This document shows, one piece after another, positions 53,895 to 62,275 of a stretch of 64,000 nucleotides of DNA. Every line of letters begins with the position of its first letter. Position 1 is the stretch's first letter. Position numbers and translations under genes: made by a program. The DNA is from an uncultured Lachnospiraceae bacterium (lineage in GTDB: Bacteria > Bacillota > Clostridia > Lachnospirales > Lachnospiraceae): assembly GCA_902770965.1 (NCBI GenBank), contig CACXUY010000005.1, positions 62,001 through 126,000 of the forward strand. The letters are read 5' to 3'. The notes under the pieces are model-generated. The model did no database searches, was not told the origin of the DNA, and saw only the letters and a list, made by a program, of their open reading frames with translations.

Positions 53895-55865
53895 CTATTC
53901 CGATTCTGCTGTTCTCTTAATCCACAAAGCAGGGCGTATGGCCACGCTATCATTATCTACACGATTACCATACCCATTTATATTCCCGTCACTTCTAATG
54001 GACATGGCATACTTTTTATCGTATCCAGTTGAACGAAGCCACCACCAACATTCACCATTAGAATTGTCCGACCAAGCTCCCTGTGCTGTGGCATACGTTG
54101 TTAGCTCGCATTTTCTCGAATCATCTGAACTCAGATACCTATTAATCTCAGGTATACCAAGCAAGAATACGCCATCAGATTTACTTTCTGTCTCAGTTGT
54201 AGCGTATTTGATGTCATCATCCGAATCTATTATTACCTTCTGCACTATTGTCCGCTCATTTTTATTGAACGCCTCTTTTATGAATGTGCCATTGAGCCAT
54301 TTTCGCAATGCACAGGTATCCCATACGACATCATTCATCGTATTATTATACTGTTGGCAATCCAATGCTAATTTACTAATAACTAAAACAAAACCATCTT
54401 CTTCGTCAAGCACCAACCATTCAATGTTTTCCTTTCCATTAGACAAATCGTTATCTTGCTCATAAGAACCGAATATTAATGATCCACCTACTTCTGCATT
54501 TGAGATCATATAATTTTCGATATCATATTTAAGCCTCTTTTCCTTCTGATCTACCTCAGATAATAGTGTTTTGGCTGCATCATAGTTGCCTTCATCTATA
54601 TGTTTAACCGCCTTATTATATTTTAATCTAGGTATAATAACTGATTGCAGAACTATTGCAAATATAAGACAGAACAGAATAATTCCTATTATCAGGATCG
54701 GTATCCATACATTATTACCATTGTTCGCAACAACCTCTTCAGGCACCTCATCTTTTGACTCAAGATGAACAGATTTTCTCCTTTCTTTTATTTCCTCAAT
54801 TTTCATTTGGCATTCATCAATAAGTTTATCAGCATCTTTATAACCATGGATACTGCCTAGGGACTCTAATGCCTTCTCATATCCATCAATACTTCCACTT
54901 CCCATATTGAGTTTGGCATCATCGTAACAAATATCTTTTCGAAGACTCTCCGCTTGCTCCAAACAATCTGACGCAAGTTCACGTGAGTTTTTATAATCGA
55001 TTATTTTTTGAAGTTCTATGGCTGTTTCTACATAGTATTCAAACTGTTCTTTAAGGTTGGTTCCTTTGTTTGCGCGATTTTTCTTTTTTATAGCATCATT
55101 ATAGCACTTGTTTTTTATGTTCTCTTCGATACGTTCTTTAATCACGTCATTGTATCTGATTAATTTCAAACGTAATGAATCATCGCAATATTCCAACGCA
55201 CTGTTATAATCATCATTACCATCAAACGGTTCGTGGCATTCAACAAGTGCTTCAATAGACTGTACATTCAGCCTAGCCATCATTCTGCCAAGATGAGCCC
55301 GTCCATTCCTGTGATTCTTATCCAACACGCTCTCGCAATACTGTTCCGCAAGAATATATTTCTTTTCTTTCAACAAAGAAAAGGCGCATTCCAACAATCT
55401 TTCGTCATTCCAGACCAATGAGAAGCTGCGCACCATTTTCCATGCAATGTCCTCTGGCTTCCAAAGCTTACTTGTTATTTTTATCTCTTGCAAACGTAAT
55501 ATATCTGCATATATTGTTTTTAGCTCATCATCAACATCTGATACTGTAACCGTATCTAGCCACAACGCATATCTGACTTTTTTCTCATTTCTGGCTGCAA
55601 TATACTCCGTCCACATATACGCATCGGCATCTGAGAATGCATTCTTTGAAACAAAGATAATCACAGCCAAAGATTCAACAAGGTTTTTGCTTATTACCGC
55701 CTCCCTTTCATAGTCCACAGAAAATCCATGGTCATACCACATAGGCACGCCCATCATATTAAGATAACTTGTTATGCTACCTACCTTCTTATTATCTTCC
55801 TCTGTATAGCTGATATAATATCGTTCACCTGACTTAATGGGTTCAAAGCCCAGATATTCTGCCAT
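53895..55865 (-). CDS. TIR-domain transmembrane protein with DUF6273 ectodomain (TIR-2)
   Basis: A 656-residue paralogue of TIR-1 with the same order: TIR (about 12-130; Glu87 in AYMWTEYIAA), helical TPR-like region (about 155-360), membrane helix (about 386-408), helical stub with YNKAVKHIDEGNY, and DUF6273 (about 465-650, with FGSYEQDND, LRKWLNGTF, WWLRSTGYD and IRPALWIKR). The TIR and DUF6273 parts align well with TIR-1, while the helical middle is more diverged. GGAG precedes the ATG by seven bases, and it starts 28 bases after TIR-3. The ligand is unknown. Confidence 0.85.
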   Translation of the reverse strand: MAEYLGFEPIKSGERYYISYTEEDNKKVGSITSYLNMMGVPMWYDHGFSVDYEREAVISKNLVESLAVIIFVSKNAFSDADAYMWTEYIAARNEKKVRYALWLDTVTVSDVDDELKTIYADILRLQEIKITSKLWKPEDIAWKMVRSFSLVWNDERLLECAFSLLKEKKYILAEQYCESVLDKNHRNGRAHLGRMMARLNVQSIEALVECHEPFDGNDDYNSALEYCDDSLRLKLIRYNDVIKERIEENIKNKCYNDAIKKKNRANKGTNLKEQFEYYVETAIELQKIIDYKNSRELASDCLEQAESLRKDICYDDAKLNMGSGSIDGYEKALESLGSIHGYKDADKLIDECQMKIEEIKERRKSVHLESKDEVPEEVVANNGNNVWIPILIIGIILFCLIFAIVLQSVIIPRLKYNKAVKHIDEGNYDAAKTLLSEVDQKEKRLKYDIENYMISNAEVGGSLIFGSYEQDNDLSNGKENIEWLVLDEEDGFVLVISKLALDCQQYNNTMNDVVWDTCALRKWLNGTFIKEAFNKNERTIVQKVIIDSDDDIKYATTETESKSDGVFLLGIPEINRYLSSDDSRKCELTTYATAQGAWSDNSNGECWWWLRSTGYDKKYAMSIRSDGNINGYGNRVDNDSVAIRPALWIKRTAESE

Positions 55866-55893
55866 GATGTTACTCCGCTTATTGTCTTATTCC

Positions 55894-57375
55894 TTATGAA
55901 TTCTTTTCTTGCCATTCATTTATAGTTTTTATATTATCACATTCGACTGGATTTAAGTATGACTTTATCAAAATATCCTGCATTTTAGACGGACACTGAT
56001 CCCTAACCTTTTCGTACCATTCTCTATCATCATACTTGTTTCTAATGGTTTGAGCGGAAACAGACTCGGCAGTCGGATAATATCCATATCTCGCAAGTAT
56101 TTCGTTTATAGCTATTTGTGACAAAGTTAATCTTTCATCCTTATCATGCGATAAATTGTACAGTTCTTCTTTTGTGATTACTCTAGAACTGCTATACGGA
56201 AATATAAACTCCGCAGCCGGGACGGTAATACCATTAAAAAGAACCACTTCTTCTATGAGTGTCTGTTCACTTTCCCCTTGAGCAGACTGTGGTATGACCA
56301 TCCCACCTTCATACTCTATAAGATAGCCCACTTTGCCATTAAGAGCATCAGGATAATTGGCTGTCAAACCAGTGCTTGTATCCATAAAAAACCAATCCGT
56401 TTCTACATGCGCAAGTGATACTACATCCTGTGAATGAGAAACATCTTCGGCTCCCACCAGTTTTCCTTCATCTGACATTTCTCCTGAATACCAATGGGTT
56501 ACATACCAAGAAGAGGATTCCGCTATGTTCTCAGGAAATATCTCTTCATCGGTATTCTTCCAGTGATATTCGTTTTCACCACCTTTGATTCCACCTAAAT
56601 ACACGAAATCTATCATTGAATTTGTTTGGACAGAATAGGTGCTGAGATACTTGGCAACGTAATTAAATTCTAATTCTGAATTGATCCATGCCAGATGTCC
56701 TCCTCTTTCCAAACACGCATTCCAGGCATCTTCCCAGCCATTATCTGAAGGAACAAAAATGTAGCTATTTATTCGGTCTCCATCAATAAACGCTTCTTCC
56801 GATGCATCCTTATTTAAGTCAAATTCAGAATAGGATGCGGCAATTAAAACTCCAATGAAGATAACAAATAAGAAAAACATTGCTACACCAACATCCGATG
56901 ACGAAGACCTAGAAGTATAACGCCTTAGCAATGGAAATTTTTCTATCATTGTATTGGCAATTTTATCATCAGACCATGTTTTATCAGATGTTATAAGAGC
57001 CTGTTCACTCATAACCCGTGTATACCAAATACTCAATGATGGTTCTACTTCATCAATAGAAAAAGAATCTAGAGAAATCACGTATATCTTTTTTTTTAAC
57101 TTAGATGCCGTTTCGTATTCAAATCTCATAAAACTATCTTTTAAAAAAACTTCCTTGGTCGCAAAAAGAATCATTGCTTTGCAGTTGCTTATATTCTCAC
57201 TGATAATCTTTTCAAAATCTTCAGCCATAGGAATTCCATAATCGTACCACATAGGAACGCCCATATCAGATAGATGCCGAGCAATCCCTCCAATACGCCT
57301 TGAATCGTCTCTTCTGTAACTTATGAAATATCGTTCACCTGTAGTTACAGGATAGAAACCTAAATTTGGTGTCAT
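55894..57375 (-). CDS. TIR-domain transmembrane protein with C-type-lectin-like and YARHG ectodomains (TIR-3)
   Basis: A 493-residue protein, first gene of the operon. The TIR domain (about 12-130; Glu86 in SFMRFEYETA) is closest to that of TIR-1. A short linker leads to one membrane helix (about 162-181). Outside, residues about 204-350 fit a C-type lectin fold (YIFVPSDNGWEDAWNACLERGGHLAWI, YLGG, W-x-W positions, ending GYLIEYEGG). Residues about 385-460 fit the YARHG domain (FIFPYSSSRVITKEEL, EILARYGY, WYEKV), usually extracytoplasmic. It has no TPR-like middle. AGAGGAGA precedes the ATG. A surface receptor with a TIR effector is the natural reading; no function is proven. Confidence 0.83.
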   Translation of the reverse strand: MTPNLGFYPVTTGERYFISYRRDDSRRIGGIARHLSDMGVPMWYDYGIPMAEDFEKIISENISNCKAMILFATKEVFLKDSFMRFEYETASKLKKKIYVISLDSFSIDEVEPSLSIWYTRVMSEQALITSDKTWSDDKIANTMIEKFPLLRRYTSRSSSSDVGVAMFFLFVIFIGVLIAASYSEFDLNKDASEEAFIDGDRINSYIFVPSDNGWEDAWNACLERGGHLAWINSELEFNYVAKYLSTYSVQTNSMIDFVYLGGIKGGENEYHWKNTDEEIFPENIAESSSWYVTHWYSGEMSDEGKLVGAEDVSHSQDVVSLAHVETDWFFMDTSTGLTANYPDALNGKVGYLIEYEGGMVIPQSAQGESEQTLIEEVVLFNGITVPAAEFIFPYSSSRVITKEELYNLSHDKDERLTLSQIAINEILARYGYYPTAESVSAQTIRNKYDDREWYEKVRDQCPSKMQDILIKSYLNPVECDNIKTINEWQEKNS

Positions 57376-57461
57376 TTCACTTCTCCTCTGTATCTAATCG
57401 CAACCAATTTCGCCCATCATTTACAATATCAGGTTCATCTTAAATAATATCACCATTGTCC

Positions 57462-57483
57462 GCTAAATTATAGTTAATTTAGC
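57462..57483 (-). promoter_or_regulatory. Palindrome over a -10 box upstream of the TIR operon
   Basis: GCTAAATTA and TAATTTAGC flank four bases in a 22-base inverted repeat. On the minus strand it contains TATAAT (57467-57472) about 90 bases before the TIR-3 start; no good -35 is seen. It looks like an operator. The rest of the gap 57376-57610 is AT-rich and featureless. Confidence 0.45.
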
Positions 57484-57610
57484 ATTTGCCATCATATTGA
57501 TCATAATGAAACCATAGATGAATCTACTGCAAATATCAATCGATTATATTATTCTCAGTCGTAAAAGATCATATAAACTCATAGATAAAAAAAATGTACC
57601 TTCCATTATC

Positions 57611-58468
57611 TTATATTGCCAAATCCAAAGGCAAGTCGCTGATATCTTTCAAACGTTTACCTTCCGTTAACACCATCAGCATCTCCAATGCGTCCTCCGC
57701 CCCTATCTCTTTAACCGCCTCGATCAGTTCATAAAGCGCAAAATGATATACACAATCTATATCACCCGTCCCAAGCGCTAATGAGGCAATTCTCGCGGGC
57801 ATCGGCTCGCCTGTAACCACAACGATATGAGGGAGCTTCCCTTTTCTGTTGCGGATCAGGTTAAGTGCTTCAGTCCTGCTGTTTTGAGCGCGGTCAGACC
57901 GCATGGTCCATTTTGCCGAAACAGATGCATGAAGGATCGGAAGACCGCCATTTTTAGCTCTTAGATCAGCCATATTGCAAACGTTGTCGTCTACGAAAAC
58001 CTCAGTGCGATTTATCTCCTCATCTGGTTCAGCATCGCGATACACAACAACATCCGGTGTCACCATATAATCATTTCCCATACTCGCTGCAAGCTTGCTG
58101 TCATAAGCCATCAATCTTGTCAGATATTCCAAGTGTTCGTACTGAGAGAAGCTGCTTGTTTTCATGGAATTTCTGTTTCCAAGCTTTGTGATCGTCCATT
58201 TCCCCGGACGCAGATGCTGTAATTTCGGAAATGTTGCAGCTAAAAATTCCATATTCAGCTGTTCAAATTTCGCTCCTGATGTCTGACCCACTGCTTTCTC
58301 ATGTGTATCAGCCATCAGCCTCCTTGCTATCCCGGCTGCAATAGATATTGAAAGCTTTGATGCTTTGTCTGCATTACTTGGAATGCCATTCTTATCCATT
58401 GTCAGAACTCCTTCGCGAAGAAGCCTTTCATGGTATTTTTTTCTTTCTATCGCTATCAGACCATCCAT
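57611..58468 (-). CDS. Type II restriction endonuclease, NgoMIV family
   Basis: A 285-residue endonuclease, almost the length of NgoMIV (286). The active-site residues known for NgoMIV (Glu70, Asp140, Lys187, Glu201) have counterparts at Glu69, Asp139 (TPDVVV), Lys186 (VSAKW) and Glu200, with the same spacing throughout. This family cuts sites with a CCGG core; NgoMIV itself cuts GCCGGC, and that is the best guess here. The ATG overlaps the TGA of the methyltransferase gene by one base. The overlap ensures that methylase is made first. Confidence 0.9.
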   Translation of the reverse strand: MDGLIAIERKKYHERLLREGVLTMDKNGIPSNADKASKLSISIAAGIARRLMADTHEKAVGQTSGAKFEQLNMEFLAATFPKLQHLRPGKWTITKLGNRNSMKTSSFSQYEHLEYLTRLMAYDSKLAASMGNDYMVTPDVVVYRDAEPDEEINRTEVFVDDNVCNMADLRAKNGGLPILHASVSAKWTMRSDRAQNSRTEALNLIRNRKGKLPHIVVVTGEPMPARIASLALGTGDIDCVYHFALYELIEAVKEIGAEDALEMLMVLTEGKRLKDISDLPLDLAI

Positions 58469-59397
58469 CAGGTCAATACCTCCTTTATTTTTTTCCCTAC
58501 CGCCTCCGCTACAGGCGGCGGAAATGCATTACCGATCATACGGCAGGCCGCTGTCTTTCTTTTCCCAAAATCCCACTCATCGGGGAAGCCCTGTATCCTT
58601 GCGATCATACGAGGAGTCAACCTTGGCATACCGACAAAATCCTGATCGGGGGCTTCATTTGCAACTCCGAGACCATCTACTCCCAGCTCCATCCATGCTT
58701 TACGAGCCCTCACCGGTCCGAGATCTGGTCCTCCATGTTTCTTTGACCCTCCAACTATTGTTGGCGCGATTTTATCGGCACCTTCTATCCACGCATCCGC
58801 CCCCGTCCATCCTTTTTCTTTCATCAGATCTCCAATTGTCTCTCCTACCGTTTTTGTCAAATCAGGACGAGGTTCTGGATATGAAAATTCTTTATCTATG
58901 TCCTTTCTTATCCCTACGATCACAATTCGAGGCCGAAGCTGAGGAACGCCATAATCCGAAGCCTGCATGAGCCTGATCTTTGCGTAATAGCCTAGCCTAT
59001 CTAACTGGTCAAATATATTCTTTCTGTATTCTTCAAAAGCAGGATCAAGAAAGCCTCTAACATTCTCAATCATCACCGCGCGAGGGACGATTTCTTCAAC
59101 AAGCCGCAGCATTTCAGGAAAAAGATCCCTCTCGTCATCAGCACCAAGCTGTTTCCCGGCAACCGAAAAAGGCGGACATGGGACTCCGCCAGCCAATAAA
59201 TCCACTTTGAAACGATACGGCCAGCCATCGAATTCTTTTACATCACCGCATATCACATTCCATTCCGGTCGATTGCGTTTCAGCGTCTCACAATAGTCTT
59301 TTTCATATTCTACCAGAGCGATATGATGGAATCCCGCCTGTGACAGCCCTAATGCTTGACCACCGGCTCCCGCACAAATCTCAACACTTGTAAGCAT
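58468..59397 (-). CDS. DNA (cytosine-5) methyltransferase of the NgoMIV-like system
   Basis: A 309-residue C5-cytosine methyltransferase that should protect host sites from the overlapping endonuclease. All main motifs are present: I (ICAGAGGQALGLSQAGF), IV with the catalytic Cys (GGVPCPPFS), VI (ENVRG), VIII (QLRPRIVIVG), IX and X (RMIGNAFPPPVAEAVG). The target-recognition region lies at about 190-260. No controller (C) protein gene or nicking gene is nearby. Confidence 0.94.
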   Translation of the reverse strand: MLTSVEICAGAGGQALGLSQAGFHHIALVEYEKDYCETLKRNRPEWNVICGDVKEFDGWPYRFKVDLLAGGVPCPPFSVAGKQLGADDERDLFPEMLRLVEEIVPRAVMIENVRGFLDPAFEEYRKNIFDQLDRLGYYAKIRLMQASDYGVPQLRPRIVIVGIRKDIDKEFSYPEPRPDLTKTVGETIGDLMKEKGWTGADAWIEGADKIAPTIVGGSKKHGGPDLGPVRARKAWMELGVDGLGVANEAPDQDFVGMPRLTPRMIARIQGFPDEWDFGKRKTAACRMIGNAFPPPVAEAVGKKIKEVLT

Positions 59398-59429
59398 ATA
59401 TGATAAGCACTCCTTATAATCGGCAATTG

Positions 59430-59487
59430 TAATAAATCAGTCCCCCTAGAATAACTGTTAAAATGCATGACGAAGAGCCTGCACTTA
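59430..59487. repeat. R2-family fragment, 5' part
   Basis: Similar to the first 55 bases of R2 (left arm and the left side of hairpin 1), ending with TGCACTT directly against the stop codon of the histidine kinase gene at 59488. Confidence 0.65.
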
Positions 59488-60780
59488 TTATTTTTCAGGA
59501 ATCCGGACAGTGAACCGGATCTTGCCATCCTTGCTGCCGGCCTCGATGCTTCCGCCGTGCATCCTGGCCACTGCCTTTGCTATGGAAAGCCCCAGACCAT
59601 AGTGGTTTCCCTCACTGTTCCGGACCTCATCAGCCCGATAGAAACGGTCAAAAAGATGCTCGAGCTTCTCTGGCGGAATATCATCGCCCTCATTTACCAC
59701 ACTGAGGACAACCGCATGGGCCTGCTTTTTTAACGACAGCTCAATCTCTCTGCCTGTCGAATGCCTGACCGCATTGTCAAGCAGGATGGAAACAAGCTGC
59801 GCCAGCTGGACCTGGTTGCCTGTAAAGCGGATCCCGTCATCAATATCGCTCCGTATTATTTTCCCCTGATCGAAGGCCAGACTTTCAAACGCAAGCACTT
59901 CTCCTGTTACAACGCGTGAAAAATCGACCGGCTCCATGGTGGCATCGCTGTTTTCGGCTCTGGAAAGATCCAGCAGCTGTTTCACAAGGTCTCCCATCCG
60001 CTCGTTCTCATACTGAATATTTGAAAGCCACTCATTCTCCCCAAGCTCCCTTGAAAGCAGCTCAAGGTTCGCCCCTATCACCGCAACCGGAGTCTTAAGT
60101 TCATGGCTGGCATCGGAAATGAACCGCTTCTGCTGCCGGTCATTTTCCTCGAGTGGACGTATGATCTGTTTCGAAAGATAGAGAGAGATGAAAAACAGCA
60201 GGACTATAGCGGCGCTTCCTACGATCAGGACATTGCGAAGCAGCGTTTTTAATCCGCTCTCGGACACCGTGTTATCCATAAGCGCTACAAGGGTGTATCC
60301 GTCACGTCGGCTTACGCTGTATGAAAGATTCCCCCGCCTTCCGGAGGCTGCACCTCCCTCCAGAATATCCCTCGCAATCTCAACCAGGTCATCCTCGCCA
60401 TATACAGACTTTTCTCCTGTATCCACGGCAAGTACAGTGCCGTCGTCATCCAGTGCCACCGAGTAAAATGTGGAGAGCTGAAAGTCCGGTCTTTCGTCAA
60501 GCGGCGGTCTTCCCTGATCCGGACGAAGGACGGGCATACCCTGTCCGCTGACTTCGGCCGTGTCCATGTCGTCTCTTCGAAGCTCAGGCATGAGCCTGTC
60601 CTGTACATCCTGCGGATCTCCCAGGAAAAATAACTCTACGTAACGTTCCAGCATCTTAGAATTACGCATCCTGACCTCACGATAACTGGCAAACATGATT
60701 ACAGACAGCGTAACTGCAAACAAAAGGATGAGCGACCCCATGATCGATATTATGATTTTTTTCCGTGATCGTCTAAACAT
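59488..60780 (-). CDS. Membrane sensor histidine kinase, without its response regulator
   Basis: A 430-residue kinase with two membrane helices (about 9-31 and 183-203) enclosing a 150-residue outer sensor domain of no known family. The HisKA domain has SDASHELKTP with His226; the ATPase domain has LLDNAVRHS (N box) and YGLGLSIAKAVARMHGG (G box). These usually follow an OmpR-type regulator gene. Here the upstream frame retains only a possible tail (RYELRVKDV) overlapping the kinase start, next to restriction gene debris, so the partner appears lost. GAGGGTG precedes the ATG. Confidence 0.88.
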   Translation of the reverse strand: MFRRSRKKIIISIMGSLILLFAVTLSVIMFASYREVRMRNSKMLERYVELFFLGDPQDVQDRLMPELRRDDMDTAEVSGQGMPVLRPDQGRPPLDERPDFQLSTFYSVALDDDGTVLAVDTGEKSVYGEDDLVEIARDILEGGAASGRRGNLSYSVSRRDGYTLVALMDNTVSESGLKTLLRNVLIVGSAAIVLLFFISLYLSKQIIRPLEENDRQQKRFISDASHELKTPVAVIGANLELLSRELGENEWLSNIQYENERMGDLVKQLLDLSRAENSDATMEPVDFSRVVTGEVLAFESLAFDQGKIIRSDIDDGIRFTGNQVQLAQLVSILLDNAVRHSTGREIELSLKKQAHAVVLSVVNEGDDIPPEKLEHLFDRFYRADEVRNSEGNHYGLGLSIAKAVARMHGGSIEAGSKDGKIRFTVRIPEK

Positions 60781-60852
60781 CTTTCACCCTCAACTCATAT
60801 CTCAGATCCATCAAGACTGTTTGATCCCTATGTTCATCGCCGCCATGATCCA

Positions 60853-61182
60853 TCACCGAGGAAAGCAATTGTACGAACACATCCTGTCCTTACCGCTGTC
60901 GATAAACCATGGTTCCGTCTGAGTGAAAACAGATGACGGAAATGAGACCAGACGAACATCAAATTTCAGCGACGGCTCAACCCTGGAACTTGCGCTGTGT
61001 ATTCTCATTGATATCTGCCATCCTTCATCACAGACAACCTCTGCCTTGCTCCAGTTCTGATGAGTTTTTCAAGCATCCTTGTCAAAGTCATTCGCCCATA
61101 TAGTTTTGAAGCCGGCTTGCTCGAAACCGATATCTAAGCCGCCCGCACCGCAAAACAGGCTCACGGCTGTGAACTCTCTCAT
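60853..61182 (-). pseudogene. Remnant of a second restriction-modification system (methylase head fused to endonuclease tail)
   Basis: From the ATG at 61182, preceded by AAAGGAGC, a 37-codon frame reads as the start of a C5-cytosine methyltransferase ([18 protein letters not shown], then [10 protein letters not shown]) and ends in TGA at 61069. The same frame then reads on to 60853 as what looks like the end of a HaeIII-type endonuclease (EGWQISMRIHSASS, then RVEPSLKFDV). A deletion has apparently joined the two genes. The methylase part is clear; the endonuclease family is from memory of its conserved C-terminus. Confidence 0.75.
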
Positions 61183-61564
61183 CTGTATATGCTCCTTTTG
61201 TTTCTTTTCATGAGTCTTTCTTATTAACCGTCTCTGCAATTAGAGGCTCAGAAGCCAACGCTCCGACTCCACCGATGTCTGTCTTGTCGCTGTCTTGCCG
61301 ATTTATTCATCTTAACATAGTATAAGCTTACAAGAAGTAATAATCAACATGAAGAAGCCATTATGGTTGTGTCTGGAGTAATCGGATTGTTGACATCATA
61401 TTTTAACGTTGTAACTAATTGTCGTCCAATATGCTGTTAATCGCATTGCTGAAGCTCCTCGATAAAAAGAGCAAGAGGAAAATCGAGGGTTCAGTTCACC
61501 TGCTCTATTTACCTCTCACCTTTGGTCTGCGCAAGTATATTGGATGCTTTGTCTCATTATGTGC
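61183..61564. other. 382-base region without a gene
   Basis: AT-rich, several short open frames without ribosome binding sites. A TTGACA at 61392 has no good -10 and no gene after it. It is probably more debris of the lost restriction system. Confidence 0.45.
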
Positions 61565-62275
61565 TTACTTGTGTAATATTATATTCTTCTGTACCGGCAT
61601 TCCGGTCAGATAGAGCATTCGAGGCAGGTCTTCAATGTGATTCCAGGAGTATTCTGTAAAATATCGCTTATCGAGATTGAAGACTAGCCTCACATTGCAT
61701 TCATCGCCATCATAGAATCTGATGCCCGTAGTTCCGTTCGCATAAGGATTTTCTTCATAATACAGCTCTGTATTCTGTCCATTATAATAATCCTGCCCAC
61801 ACATGAAAAATGCCCCCATATTTACATCCATATAAGGCTCTCCCACCATCAGAGCTTCATTCCTCTGCGCTTCATTCGCCTGCACATCATCCTTCTGTGC
61901 CTCATTATTCTGTGCCTCATCCTTCTGCTCTTCAGTTGCCCGGTACCGCACATTTATATCCACGATACATATTCTGTCTGTCAGATAACCAAAATCGTCT
62001 TCTGACAGCCCCTTTTCCTGTAAATATGCATCCGTATCCATAATCTTGTAGTTATTCGCACATATGGATACTCCGTCATAATAGTCCCCGTAGCAGTAAT
62101 TATTTCCCAGATCCACAAATGTATTCATCGGATAATTCTCAATCGGCACAAGATCTCTTGACTTGAGCTTATGGTTATATGTAACTACCCATATCAGCCA
62201 TGCAGCAAAAATCAGAATCAGAAGCAGAGATAATAGAACCATCATGATTGATAGTGAACGTTTTTTATTTTTCAT
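61565..62275 (-). CDS. Membrane-anchored protein of the ABC transporter operon
   Basis: 236 residues, family not recognised. An N-terminal membrane helix (about 9-31) precedes an outer domain. Near residues 115-142 is a Glu/Ala/Gln/Asn-rich repeat (EAQ units: NNEAQKDDVQANEAQRNEA). The rest is rich in Tyr, Asn and Asp. Its start overlaps the ABC ATPase stop by 11 bases, so it is likely an accessory or immunity-type protein of that transporter. No clear Shine-Dalgarno sequence is seen beyond that coupling. Confidence 0.75.
   Translation of the reverse strand: MKNKKRSLSIMMVLLSLLLILIFAAWLIWVVTYNHKLKSRDLVPIENYPMNTFVDLGNNYCYGDYYDGVSICANNYKIMDTDAYLQEKGLSEDDFGYLTDRICIVDINVRYRATEEQKDEAQNNEAQKDDVQANEAQRNEALMVGEPYMDVNMGAFFMCGQDYYNGQNTELYYEENPYANGTTGIRFYDGDECNVRLVFNLDKRYFTEYSWNHIEDLPRMLYLTGMPVQKNIILHK

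Noticed and set aside
51007-57375. Diversity-generating retroelement acting on the lectin-like or DUF6273 domains
   Set aside because: No reverse transcriptase gene, accessory gene or template repeat is present in the window.
61419-61613. Small hydrophobic open frame
   Set aside because: No ribosome binding site and it runs into the opposing real gene; probably chance in AT-rich debris.
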